In this document: positions 37,916-47,900 of the stretch, one piece after another | Layout of the letters: each line of letters starts with the position of its first letter | Numbering within the stretch: the first letter of the stretch is position 1 | Assembly (NCBI GenBank): GCA_023425025.1 | Contig: JAFADG010000044.1 | Span: forward strand, 124,001-188,000 | Direction of reading: 5' to 3' | From: Bacillota bacterium | GTDB lineage: Bacteria; Bacillota; Clostridia; Christensenellales; Aristaeellaceae | Length of the DNA: 64,000 nt | Position numbers and translations under genes: made by a program | Notes under the pieces: model-generated | What the model was told of the DNA's origin: nothing | What the model saw: only the letters and a program-made list of their open reading frames with translations | Database searches by the model: none

Positions 37916-38608
37916 ATGGCTGTAGACGCTTTTTCTGATTCTGTCAAATCCCAGGAGGAAATGTACAGGCAGCTTCTTATGCGGTTGACGGGGGTGTTCG
38001 CTGCAAACGTTCACCTTTCCCCCGACGGCGCCATCACCGAGATCCATATTCTCGGCAGCAGCATGCGCCATCCCAAGCAGATCATGCGCGATGTTCAGTC
38101 CGCCCTGGCTTCGGCCTTTGGCGTTACGGTGGATCACCGCATTATCAGCATCGCCCAATTGAGGCAGGACCCCGTACAGAGCGAGGAGCACGTGGTTTCT
38201 ACCCCCACCGGCGAGGTGCGCCTGCGCATGCACGAGTTTTCGCAGAATGTGGTTGGCGGCCAGTTCAATGTGAAAATTTCCCTGACGAAGGATGATATTG
38301 AATACACCGGGCGCTGTTCCTGCCGGAACACCCCCATCCAACGGCCCCGGGCTGTCGCCACGGCCGTGCTTCAGGCAGTGCACAGCTTCCTGGGCGTGGA
38401 AGACGTATTTCTTCTCCTTTCCGTTCAGTTTAATCAGCTTTCCAGCATCAAAGTGGTTTTGGTGGCGGTAGAATGCATGAATATGCAGTCGGCGCCGGTG
38501 CTGATCGGTGCTGCCGAATGCGGCGCAGACGAGGGCCAGGCCATCGTACGTGCTACGCTTGCCGCCCTGAACCGCAGATTGGCCTTGATGGCTTCCACTC
38601 CCAGTTGA
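37916..38608 (+). CDS. Uncharacterised 230-residue protein
   Basis: I do not recognise a family. It is soluble, without signal peptide. The N-terminal third (V-H-L-S-P-D-G-A-I-T-E-I-H-I-L-G-S-S) alternates strands with a helix, and a second similar strand-helix block appears in the C-terminal half (V-V-L-V-A-V-E-C-M-N, then R-A-T-L-A-A-L-N-R-R-L-A-L-M), suggesting an internal duplication of a small alpha-beta unit. A middle segment has the Cys pair C-S-C. GGGAGG precedes the ATG. It has its own promoter, and its stop codon touches the left arm of the structured region before the HD-GYP gene. Confidence 0.75.
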   Translation: MAVDAFSDSVKSQEEMYRQLLMRLTGVFAANVHLSPDGAITEIHILGSSMRHPKQIMRDVQSALASAFGVTVDHRIISIAQLRQDPVQSEEHVVSTPTGEVRLRMHEFSQNVVGGQFNVKISLTKDDIEYTGRCSCRNTPIQRPRAVATAVLQAVHSFLGVEDVFLLLSVQFNQLSSIKVVLVAVECMNMQSAPVLIGAAECGADEGQAIVRATLAALNRRLALMASTPS

Positions 38609-38818
38609 AAACAGGCCCCGTCACGCTTCAGGCGCGCTGCATCTGAGCGAAGTGAATATAGCCTGTCCTATTAGCGAATGGCAGAGCCCTGTGAAGGAGG
38701 CTATATCCGTGAAGAAGGCCAAGATCGTTGTCGCGTTGCTGTCCCTGGTATCTCTGGTTCTGTCCTGTGGGGCTTACGTAACCTGGAGGTAGTGCTTAAG
38801 GCGTGACGGGCCTGTTTT
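38608..38818 (+). ncRNA. Candidate structured RNA enclosing a small ORF
   Basis: The arms 38608-38626 (AAAACAGGCCCCGTCACGC) and 38801-38818 (GCGTGACGGGCCTGTTTT) can pair over 18 bp with one bulged C. Inside, ATATAGCC (38656-38663) plus TCCT (38666-38669) can pair with AGGAGGCTATAT (38695-38706), burying the Shine-Dalgarno of the 27-residue ORF at 38709. A long 5'-3' pairing with a hidden ribosome site is a hallmark of type I toxin mRNAs. The 3' arm ends in only four Ts, so terminator function is uncertain, and the transcript itself is inferred. Confidence 0.45.
38709..38792 (+). CDS. 27-residue hydrophobic peptide
   Basis: A GTG start preceded by AAGGAGG (38694-38700, spacing 8) opens a frame of 27 residues: a K-K-A-K N-terminus, a hydrophobic stretch V-V-A-L-L-S-L-V-S-L-V-L-S-C-G-A-Y-V, and a W-R end. 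It would span a membrane once. The size, charge and layout resemble type I toxins or small membrane regulators. The ribosome site can fold into a hairpin. It lies between the unknown protein and the HD-GYP gene. No family is recognised. Confidence 0.55.
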   Translation: MKKAKIVVALLSLVSLVLSCGAYVTWR

Positions 38819-38865
38819 CATATATGATGGTTCTCCTCTATTCTTTGATGATTGAGGTGATCCGA

Positions 38866-40176
38866 ATGTCCAGAAGAGCAAGACTTTACGCTTACCTTAT
38901 CATTGTCATCGGTGCCGTTTTGGCCTCCTATGCTTTTTATCGTTATATAGAAAACGTCCATCCGGACCAAATGGCACTGGAAATACAGCAAATGATCTGC
39001 CTGATTATCCTTTGCGTGCTGTGCCGATCGCTTCCGATTTATTTTGGCAACGGCCAGCAGGCGCTGGATGTATCAACTGTCAGCATACTTGCGGCAGTCA
39101 TCACAAAGGGACCGTATGCCGCCATGTGCGTGTATATCATCAGCAGCCTGTTTACAGTTGATTTCAACAAGGAAACAAAGACCTACCATCACTTGTACAA
39201 TATATCCTTTACCAAATCGGCATTCAATAACAGCAACCTGATGATTTCCATTCTATTACCGGGCTTTTTGTTTTCCGCAACCGGCGGCACACCCGGGAGC
39301 GCTACGCTGCCGGGCGTAATCTGGCCGGCTTTTTTATTTGCCAGCTGCACTTTTCTAATCAACTATGTGATATTGCTTTTCCTGTTTGTCATGGATAAGC
39401 AAATCACCATCAACGATGTTGTGGATATGGTCCGCAGCCTTCTTCCCAACGTGCTTTTCGCCATGCCCCTGGGGCTTCTGATCGCGCTTCTGTTCATGAT
39501 GCCCAACGGTCATTGGCTGGCCATATTGATGCTCTTTCCCCTTTTATTGGCGCGCTATGCCTGGTCGCTGTACCTGGAATCCCAGGTGCAGCACATGAAA
39601 TTGATACACGCCTTCGTATCCGCCATGGAAGCAAAGGATACATATACCGAGGGCCATTCCCGGCGCGTGGAGATGTTCGCCCTGCAAATCGCCAACGCTT
39701 TGAGGCTGCCCAAGGAAAAGGTGAAGGAAATTCAAATCGCCGCCCTTTTGCACGATATCGGCAAGATCGGCATTGAGGACATCATCCTGCGCAAACCGGC
39801 CAAACTGACCGATGAGGAGCGCCTGCGCATCGAGGAGCATCCGACCATCGGCGTCAGCATCGTGGAGAAGGTAGGCCTTTCCGAAGAAATCAAGGAAATG
39901 ATCCGTCATCATCACGAGCGGTATGACGGCAGGGGGTATCCCGACAAGCTGGATCATACCGCCGTATCCTTTGAGGCCTATATCCTGGGCGTAGCAGACG
40001 CCTTTGACGCCATGACCAGCGACAGGCCCTACCGTTCCGGCATGACGGAGGAAAAAGCGATGTCCATTCTTGTGGAAGAGAGCGGGAAGCAATTTCATCC
40101 GGCGGTTGTGGAGACGCTGCAGAAAATATTGCAAAGCCAGAAGGTGCAGGCAAAGGAGCACGCAATCGAAGCATGA
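38866..40176 (+). CDS. Membrane-bound HD-GYP domain protein
   Basis: This 436-residue protein has a membrane N-terminus of about six to eight segments (residues about 1-250) and a C-terminal HD-GYP domain: A-L-L-H-D-I-G-K-I-G-I, H-H-H-E-R-Y-D-G-R-G-Y-P and G-V-A-D-A-F-D-A-M-T-S-D-R-P-Y-R. The family hydrolyses cyclic di-GMP or related cyclic dinucleotides; the membrane part may sense a signal. The ATG at 38866 follows GAGGTGA; an earlier GTG frame from 38803 overlaps the hairpin arm and is less likely. It overlaps the next gene by four bases. Confidence 0.92.
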   Translation: MSRRARLYAYLIIVIGAVLASYAFYRYIENVHPDQMALEIQQMICLIILCVLCRSLPIYFGNGQQALDVSTVSILAAVITKGPYAAMCVYIISSLFTVDFNKETKTYHHLYNISFTKSAFNNSNLMISILLPGFLFSATGGTPGSATLPGVIWPAFLFASCTFLINYVILLFLFVMDKQITINDVVDMVRSLLPNVLFAMPLGLLIALLFMMPNGHWLAILMLFPLLLARYAWSLYLESQVQHMKLIHAFVSAMEAKDTYTEGHSRRVEMFALQIANALRLPKEKVKEIQIAALLHDIGKIGIEDIILRKPAKLTDEERLRIEEHPTIGVSIVEKVGLSEEIKEMIRHHHERYDGRGYPDKLDHTAVSFEAYILGVADAFDAMTSDRPYRSGMTEEKAMSILVEESGKQFHPAVVETLQKILQSQKVQAKEHAIEA

Positions 40177-40748
40177 TACTTGTATACTTCATTTTACTGG
40201 CGATCCCGCTGAGCTTTTTGTGCGGCGGCAGGCTGAAATACATTGCGGAGCATCCGATGCGGCTGATTTTTCTGCCGCCGCTGGCTTTCGCCTTGGAAGC
40301 AGCCGCCCCTTTGCTCAGGGGCCGGATTCCCCTGCCGGAATCCCAGTGGCTATGGATCGCCGTTTTGGCGGAGTATCTGCTGCTGTTTCTGTTTTGCATG
40401 CTCAATTGGAAAACCAAAGCCGTGCGGCTGATCGCCCTGGCTTGCTTTTTGAACTTCTTTGTGATCGTATGGTACGGTTTCCGCATGCCGGTAGCGCCGA
40501 TCATCCACGATTATGCCCCGATGGCTTCCTTCGTTACCCGCATAGAATCCGGGGACTTGTTTGAATATGTGCTGGTGCCGTACGGCTCGCCCTTTTTGTT
40601 CCTCGGCGATGCGATCGTGATCCCCTTCGTTCACTCCGGGTTGGCGAGCATTGGGGATATTTTTCTGGGCGCCGGCGTTGGCTGGCTGATATTCAGCTGG
40701 ATGCGTCCCCTTCCCGCAAGAAAAGCGCACAGAGTGCGCCGCGCTTGA
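40173..40748 (+). CDS. DUF5317 family membrane protein
   Basis: This 191-residue membrane protein has five or six hydrophobic segments and matches the DUF5317 type: L-A-I-P-L-S-F-L-C-G-G-R-L near the start, then N-F-F-V-I-V-W-Y-G-F-R-M-P and L-G-D-A-I-V-I-P. Its role is unknown; such proteins often follow HD-GYP genes in Clostridia. It overlaps the HD-GYP stop in ATGA, so the two are translated together, and a terminator follows. Confidence 0.8.
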   Translation: MILVYFILLAIPLSFLCGGRLKYIAEHPMRLIFLPPLAFALEAAAPLLRGRIPLPESQWLWIAVLAEYLLLFLFCMLNWKTKAVRLIALACFLNFFVIVWYGFRMPVAPIIHDYAPMASFVTRIESGDLFEYVLVPYGSPFLFLGDAIVIPFVHSGLASIGDIFLGAGVGWLIFSWMRPLPARKAHRVRRA

Positions 40749-40772
40749 TGGCCGATCAAACTTGATCCTTCC

Positions 40773-40793
40773 GCCCCCGCCGGGGGCTTTTTT
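40773..40793 (+). terminator. Intrinsic terminator after the HD-GYP operon
   Basis: GCCCCC/GGGGGC stem with a 3-base loop followed by six Ts, 24 bases after the stop. Confidence 0.88.
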
Positions 40794-40842
40794 GTTGCGC
40801 CCAAAATGAGAAATTTCTCATGGAAAATTAATTCCTGTCTTT

Positions 40843-40871
40843 TTGATTTTACTTCCAGCCCGACGTATACT
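40843..40871 (+). promoter_or_regulatory. Promoter of the small membrane protein
   Basis: TTGATT (40843-40848) and TATACT (40866-40871), spacing 17. The transcription start would lie just before the ribosome site. Confidence 0.75.
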
Positions 40872-40894
40872 GTTTGCGTAGGAGGTGATTGGTT

Positions 40895-41131
40895 ATGGGA
40901 TGTCTGTTATGGCCTTTTGCTTTGGTGGCCGGTATTGTCGGCGGCGCGCTGGGCCTGGCCGGAAAGATCATCGGCTTTGTACTGGGCGCCGTTGGCGGCC
41001 TGTTCTCGCTGATATTCGCGTTGATCTTGGGCGCCGTCGGTGTGGCGCTGTGCATGACGATCATTGGCGCCGTCATCGGTGTACCGCTGATTCTGTTCGC
41101 CGCCGGCCTTGCCTTTCGCGCGATCTTCTGA
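40895..41131 (+). CDS. Small glycine-zipper membrane protein
   Basis: This 78-residue protein is almost entirely hydrophobic with regularly spaced Gly (G-I-V-G-G-A-L-G-L-A-G-K, G-F-V-L-G-A-V-G-G-L), predicting two or three packed membrane helices. No family is recognised with confidence. The ATG at 40895 has GGAGGTGA seven bases upstream; a TTG six bases earlier is too close to that site. It has its own promoter and terminator. Confidence 0.75.
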   Translation: MGCLLWPFALVAGIVGGALGLAGKIIGFVLGAVGGLFSLIFALILGAVGVALCMTIIGAVIGVPLILFAAGLAFRAIF

Positions 41132-41160
41132 TCATTTGCAATCAGCCCGCAATTCCATAA

Positions 41161-41191
41161 ACCGCCGGCGGATATAGGCCCCGGTGGTTTT
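41161..41191 (+). terminator. Terminator of the small membrane protein gene
   Basis: ACCGCCGG (41161-41168) pairs with CCGGTGGT (41181-41188), including one G-U, and a TTTTG run follows. Confidence 0.7.
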
Positions 41192-41495
41192 GTTATGGTG
41201 AATGCTCCAGCCATCCATTCCGTGTAGTATATATGAAAATTCCTCCGGCCCTCATCATGGCCCCCATGACGGCCCTTACAGGCGCTTTGGGCGCACTGGC
41301 AGAAGAAATCCTCTCCTCATCTGCCGAGGGCGGCAAAAGGCCCCTGAAGCGCGAAATGACAAGGCTGTCCTGTGCGTACATAAAACCGTGTGCTGTCAAA
41401 CCACCATCAGATGAACGATTCCGCGGTTTTGTGATATTTTCTTTCGAAATCCTTTGATTCTATGTAAAAAAGAGCGTTTGTTTTCAATAAAATGC
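41192..41495. other. Non-coding stretch before rpsT
   Basis: Short open frames exist on both strands, but none has a ribosome-binding site or recognisable similarity. I see no structured RNA. The last part is AT-rich and leads into the rpsT promoter. Confidence 0.6.
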
Positions 41496-41524
41496 TTGCA
41501 AAACGTTCCAAGGCATGATAAAAT
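41496..41524 (+). promoter_or_regulatory. Promoter of rpsT
   Basis: TTGCAA (41496-41501) and TAAAAT (41519-41524), spacing 17. Confidence 0.8.
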
Positions 41525-41565
41525 AGTTTTTGCTGATTCACGCTAATTCAAGGAGGTGAACGACA

Positions 41566-41832
41566 TTGCCGAACATCAAGTCTGCCATCAAGCGCGTCAA
41601 GGTTAGTGAAAAAAAGAATCTGCGCAACCGGATGATCAAGAGCGGAGTGAAAACCGCCGTTAAGAAATTCCAGGTTGAGTTGGCGTCTAATCCCGGTGCC
41701 GCCAACGTGCAGTTGAGCGCAACCACCTCCGCCATCGATAAAGCAGTTTCCAAGGGCATTCTGCACAAGAACGCGGCCAACAGGAAAAAGGCCCGTCTGG
41801 CTCGCAGCCTGTCCAAAGCGGTGGCTCAGTGA
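41566..41832 (+). CDS. rpsT: Ribosomal protein S20
   Basis: This 88-residue protein binds 16S rRNA in the small subunit. The sequence is typical: P-N-I-K-S-A-I-K-R-V-K-V-S-E-K-K-N-L-R-N-R near the start and H-K-N-A-A-N-R-K-K-A-R-L near the end. It uses a TTG start with AAGGAGGTGA seven bases upstream, as several rpsT genes do; the weak start may serve feedback control. It has its own promoter and a terminator. Confidence 0.96.
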   Translation: MPNIKSAIKRVKVSEKKNLRNRMIKSGVKTAVKKFQVELASNPGAANVQLSATTSAIDKAVSKGILHKNAANRKKARLARSLSKAVAQ

Positions 41833-41863
41833 ATTGCCGGATAAAGAAAACAATATAACCCCG

Positions 41864-41899
41864 AGAACCCCTTTCCATATGAATGCGGGTTCTTTTTTT
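41864..41899 (+). terminator. Terminator of rpsT
   Basis: AGAACCC (41864-41870) and GGGTTCT (41887-41893) form a stem followed by a run of Ts. Confidence 0.85.
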
Positions 41900-41977
41900 G
41901 TGCTCAAAATGAACGCATGGAAAACGGGCGGCAAGCCTCTACCGGCTCCCGCCCGTTGGGTGTGCAACAAGCTTCCG

Positions 41978-44900
41978 TCAATCCCATTTCTGCGCCGGTG
42001 GCGGCTGGATCGCGCCCGGCCGCTTGGCGCCGTCCCTGAGGATAAAGCCAAGGTCACAGTTAAAGTTTTTGCCTCCGCTGTACACCTGCAAATCATTGGA
42101 ATAGGCCGTCTGCCCCTCGAAGCCTGCAAGAACGCTGCTGAGCAGGGGGAAATCCGCCGTTTGTACCGCGGGCAAAAGTTCTGGGTACATGGCAACACGT
42201 ACCTGGCTGGCCATGGGATACACGTTCTCGAACAGGTAGTATCCGTACGCGTCGGTAACCGTCTCCCCTACCGCGATGCCGTCTTGCAGCAGCGTGACCG
42301 TAAGGCCGGGAATGCCGGGTTCGCCCGCATCCTGAAGGCCGTTTTTGTTTTCGTCCAGCCAGGCGATATCCCCAAGGCTGCCCGTTTTGACGGCGCCGAT
42401 ATCCTGCGCGGTTTGATCCTTGCCCATGTAAAGGCTGAAAGTATCCGACGCTCCGTCGTCCGGATTGCTGACAACGCTGACCGCCTGCCCCAAAACGAGC
42501 CGTTCGTCCCGGGGCTTTACGAAAAGGAATCCATCCGGCAGCAGCGCCGCGATTTTGTATTCGCCGGGCATCAGCTTGTCAAACCTGTATGCTCCGTCTT
42601 CCGCCGTGACATACGTCATCAAAGGCGTGCTCCAATCACTGCTGCCATATAGCGAGACCGAAACGGCGCCAACGGGGGCCAAATGACCTTGTTCATCGAG
42701 CCATACCGAGCCTGCAATGGACGTGTACTGCCTGACCCCTGCACGGATGTCAGCGACTGCTTCCCCTTCCGCAACGTCAAGGCCTGTCAGCGTCATCTTC
42801 CCCGCGGCGCTGTCCGCAAACTGGTTTTCGCCGGCTTCCCTGTTCGCGGCAATGCTGTTGTCAGGCAAAACCACCGTGATATCATACGAGCCCGGATGAA
42901 CCGCGGGCAGTAAGAACGCACCGCTTTCGTCTGTAGTAAGCCTTGCGTACGGGTTGGCTGTCTGGCTGTCGACAAGCATCACGGTCAGGCCTCGCAAAAG
43001 TGCCTCCCCCTGCTCCAGAAGGCCATTGTTGTTTTCATCAAGCCATACGCGCCCGGCGATGGACGCGGGCACTGTACCGCCTATCAGGCGGTTGTCCAGC
43101 CGCTGGCCCATGGCGATTTCAATGTCTATGCTTCCCTGTGCCTGCAAGGATGCTGGTAGCAGCGCCTCTTCGTTTTCCCTGGTGAAAATCATTCCGGCGG
43201 GAAGCCCGGCGCTTAAAGCATAGCTGCCCGGACGCAGGCGGTCCATCAAAAACGCGCCGTCCTCCCCGGTGACGATCTGGAAAATTGCCTGCCCCGTGCT
43301 CTTTTGCGTCAGCGTAAGCGTTAGGCCCTCCAGCCGGCCTTCCTCATCCTCATACATGCCGTTGGCATTCATGTCATGGAAGGCAACGCCGGATATGCGG
43401 GCGAGCGCCACGACGCCGCACAGGGGGGCCTGCTTCTCTCTCCCGATGGCCAGATCAAACGCTTCACCGGCAGCCGCCAGGCCCTCTCCCGTTATGCTGT
43501 TTCCGCCGCTTGCGACCTTTGCAAATACCGTGTCCTGCGGCAAATCATAACGCAGCGCATACCTGCCGGGATGCAGATCGTTGAATGCGTAGCTTCCATC
43601 GGCGCCGGTAACAAGGCCTGCCACCTTCTCCCCGGCTTCGTTAAGAAGGGTCACCGAAACGCCTTCAAAGCCGGATTCCCCATTGTTGGGCAGCCCGTCA
43701 TCGTTTTTGTCGCCAAATACCTGGCCTGACACAGAAGCAGGCGGAACGATGCCGGCATGCATGGCGGCAACCTGCTGGCCCAGCGCCACCGGTATGGGCT
43801 CGGACAGCCCCTCATTGCCCCTGGCGGAAACGATACAGCTCCTGTTCAGACCCTCGGCCTGCCTGGTAAACATCCAGCCCAAGGGCTTTTCGACCCCCAG
43901 GGTATAGGCCATAGGCATCAGCGAAGCAAACGAAAAATTGCCGTCGGCCTTTGTTTCCATGCTGGCGACGGTATTCCCATCAGGGTCCAACAGGCGGACA
44001 ACCACGCCGGATACAGGCTTTTCCCCCGTATCATACAGCCCGTTGTAGTTCTCATCCTCAAACACGCCGCCTGATACGCTTCCGGGCACGACAGCGCCAA
44101 CGCCCACCGTGCGGTCCATGCCGCTTTCCAGGAACAGAATGGCTGTGTTTTCCCGCTTGCCCTTGTTCTGTACAAACAAGTTCGCGTACTCAATGCCTTC
44201 TGCCGCCTTCGAGAACACGATGCCCGTATCCGGCAGCACCGCGCGCAGCTCGTATTCCCCACCGCGCAGGCTGTCAAAACGGAAGGTGCCGTCATCGTCT
44301 GTTGTGACGCTGCCAAGCGTCTTGTTCGCCGCTGTAGAAAGCTCCACGGTGACGCCCGGCAAGGGCTGTTCGCCCGCATCCCATACGCCGTTATAGTCCG
44401 CGTCCAGGAAAGCGACGCCTGAAAGATTCACGCCCAAAACAAAACCGATGTTTTGATTCTCTTCCTTTGTTCCAGACTCAAACAGATACCTTTTTTCCCC
44501 GGCGGTTACGCCTTCCGCGGTGAAGATGGAACGCTTTACGCCGCCTGCGGCGCTTGACCGGGTAAAGGTCATACCCTCTGGGCCTGTCACGGTCATTTGA
44601 TAGGTATCGGTCCGGGCGACGATTTCATACAATCCGGTATCGTCGGTCGTATAGGAATATGTCAGCCCGCTCTTGGCGCTTGAGAGGGTAATGCCGCAGC
44701 CGGCCAGGCCCGGCTCATTCTCACCCATGATTCCGTCCTTGTTTTGATCCAGCCAGGCGCGCCCGCTGACCAGGCCTGTTTTGATGCCGCCCACGCCTAC
44801 GCCCTGCTCCTTGCCCTGCGCAAGGGTAAAGGGAGCCGTCGTTCCCTGGCGGCTGTCGGCCATGGGCACGGCGTTATACTTGGACCCGGTTTCGGTACCC

Positions 44901-47900
44901 TGCATGGAAAGCCAGTAACCCTCCGGCAGCGTAAAGCGGATCACATATTCGCCCGGCGGGAGACTGTCAAAAGAGGCTGTGCCGGTATTGTTTGTATACG
45001 CCTGCGCCGCCACGGCATTGGTCTGGCTGTCCGCGGGTATGACCTCCGCCAGCGTGCCTTCGATGGCACGTTCATAAATGCCCTGTATGCCGTCATTGCT
45101 GCTGTCCCAGAAAGCATTGACCAAAAGGGAAGCCGGGGCGATCACGCCCGCATCCCAAATCAGGACCTGCCCGCTTTCCAGCTGGAACGGCTCGGCTGTC
45201 TTCAGATCGCCAAGGGCCTTTCCGGCCGGCAAAGCGATGGAAACATAATATTGGCCCGGCGTCAAACCAGCAAAACGGTATGCCCCGTCCGCGCCTGTCC
45301 GCGCTGATTCAACCTTTATCCAGGCATTGTCCTGCATGGCATACAAGTCAACCAACGCGCCTGCAATGGCCGGTTCCCCCGTTCCCAGCACGCCGTCATG
45401 GACCGTGTCCTCATACAGCACGCCGGTGACTTCCGCCGTCTGCACAAGCGTCGCAGCTTGCGGTATGGCATCCTCGCCCGGCTTCACTTCTACGGCAAGG
45501 GATGCCGCCGCGCCGTCCGGCCCGACATGAATGGACCACACGCCGCTTGTATCGGCCAAAACCGACTTGGGCAGCGTCGCCGTAACCTGATACGTGCCGG
45601 GAATCAAATTGGAAAACAGGCACCGGCCGTTCCCGTCCAGTACGGCGGAAAGCGTTTCCGGCCCGGATATGGTCACAGCCGCTCCCGAAAGGCCGTTGCC
45701 TTCAAAGACTGCCACAAGCCTGCCGGTTACCGTTTCTTCCAATTCCAGCTGTGTTCTTTCTCCCGCCGTTACCGTTGTTTCCAGGGAAAGCGCATCCTTC
45801 TGCCAGGGCTGCGCAGCCGCCGCGCGCACTGCCAGCCCTTCGGGCAAAACCACAGAAAAGGTATAGGTGCCTTCAAACAGCTTTTCAAACAGATAGCCGC
45901 CATCCGCAGCCGGGTCAGCTTCGGCAACCGCGTTCCCGTTCATCTGCAAGGCTGCTTTGCCCAGCGGATAGGTGTAGCCTACCAGCGTGACGTGCAAGGA
46001 GCCGATTTTGCGCACCGGCACATCCAATACCGCCTCCCCACCGTAGGGCAGCGTTACGGGTGGAAGCGCCGCGGCCGGGCCGTCTGCGGAATCGTACCCG
46101 TCGCCGGGATAGAATCCGCCCTCGCCGGATACGTTGTCGGGCAGCTTCACGGAAACCTGGTATTCTCCCGCTGCCAAAGCTTCAAAGCGGTATTGGCCTT
46201 TCCAGTCCGTAACCGCGGACGCAACGGCCTTTCCGCCGGATGACAGCGTGATCTCCACGCCGGGCAAGCCTTCCTTGCTTTCATGCCAAATCGCCTTGCC
46301 GTGCACGGCGCCCATTTTTGCAAAGGCGACCAATATTTCGCCTTTCTTGTTCAGGTCCGTCTGGGGAAAGGAAACCAGGCCGTCCTGCGCTGCTTTTCCG
46401 GAAACGGCCGTATTGTCAGGCAGCCTGACGTACAGCGTTCCCTGCCCGCCGGAAGACGCCGCGCCGGAGAAGTCAAACAAACCCTGGCTGTCGGTGTATG
46501 TATGAAAGCTGATGCCGGCCACCTGCCAGAAAACCAGCTGTCCTGCCGCGCCATATTCGTTTTCTTCCTGCCTTCCATTGCCGTTGACATCGTCAAACAC
46601 ACGCCCGTGCAGCGCGGCACTTTTGCCTGCCTTTACGGTAATGCTGCCCTGCGCGTCGGTATAGGCCGCGCCGTTTTGTGTGCGCGACAGCGTGGCAAAA
46701 GCCACAGAACCGCCCCTGACATCCGCTGACACCTGAAGCCTTGCCGCCTGTCCGCCCTTCAGCGAAACCGCCGTTACCTGCCGAAAATCGCCGGTGTATG
46801 CCGCGGCATCGATCCATACGGAATCATGCTGCGGGGCGGTATCGGTCGTGACATACGCCTGGCCGCGGGTTACGCCAAGCAGGCGTATTCCTTCGGGAAG
46901 GATTACGGCATGCCAGGTCTCGCCGTCCGGTGAGGCCATCAGCAGCGCCGCTTCCCCTTTCTCCGGCAAAGCTGCCTCCGCGCCATTTAGGGCAAAGCCC
47001 AATGCCTGAAGCGACAGATCCCCCTGCGCTTTTGTAGCGGCTGTCCATGTGCCATAGGCATAAACGCCGGGCGTATTCAGCCCAAGCGCCGCGTCGGCCA
47101 CGGGGCAATTTTCCTGCCTGATCCCGCGCACCATGAGCCCCTTGGGATTATCCAGCGTCGGCTCAATACAGGCAGTACTTTCAATATAATAAGCGCCCGT
47201 TCCCACTCCCGCGCCAATGGAGGCGGGTAGTTCCACACTAATCACCGTATCCTTAACAAGTGTACTCTCAAGACTCAGCACTACCATGTCGGCATCGGCG
47301 CCGTGGCTCACCGCCGTAACCGGCGCGGCATAGCTGCCACCGTCCGTAACCCGCCAGCCATCCGGCAGTTGAACCGCCAATCGAGGGCTGGCAAGGGTCG
47401 GGCCGCCTTCATGGCGGATGACCAAAAGAACATGATCCGCATCCAGCACCTGGGCGGAAACGGCCAGGGAAGCCCGGTTGTCCAGCACCCTGGCAGACAG
47501 CGAAAGCGCATCGCTTTGCCCGCCGGCGCTGACAACGCTCCGGTCCCTGCCTTCATATTGATAGGCCCACTTTGTGCCGACGGCAGCCCGGGCAAAAGCG
47601 ACGCTGGCCTTTGCCGCATCCGGCGTGCGGCGGGCCATGTTCACCTGAAAGCGGATCTCCCCCGGCACAAAGCCGGCGGGCACAATTGCCTGTCCATCTG
47701 CGGCCACATACACAATCTGGGCGGATACGGCGCCAAGGCCTTTCAAATCAAGCGCCTGCCCGGGCTTCAGCAGCTTTTCGCCGCCCGCCTGATTCCCCTG
47801 CCCGTCAAAAACCTTCACAGTGGCCAGGATGCCCGGGGTGCCCGGCGTAACAATAATGCTGCCGATTTCCTTGCCGGTTTGGTCCGGGAGCACGCCGCCC

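Noticed and set aside
38803..38865. GTG-started extension of the HD-GYP protein
   Set aside because: The start lies in the inverted-repeat arm with no ribosome site, while GAGGTGA precedes the ATG at 38866.
38608..38866. Cyclic di-GMP riboswitch before the HD-GYP gene
   Set aside because: The conserved GEMM core and its tetraloop-receptor elements are not present; the region instead holds a small ORF in nested inverted repeats.
41233..41457. 74-residue open frame before rpsT
   Set aside because: No ribosome-binding site, no similarity, and it runs into the AT-rich promoter region.
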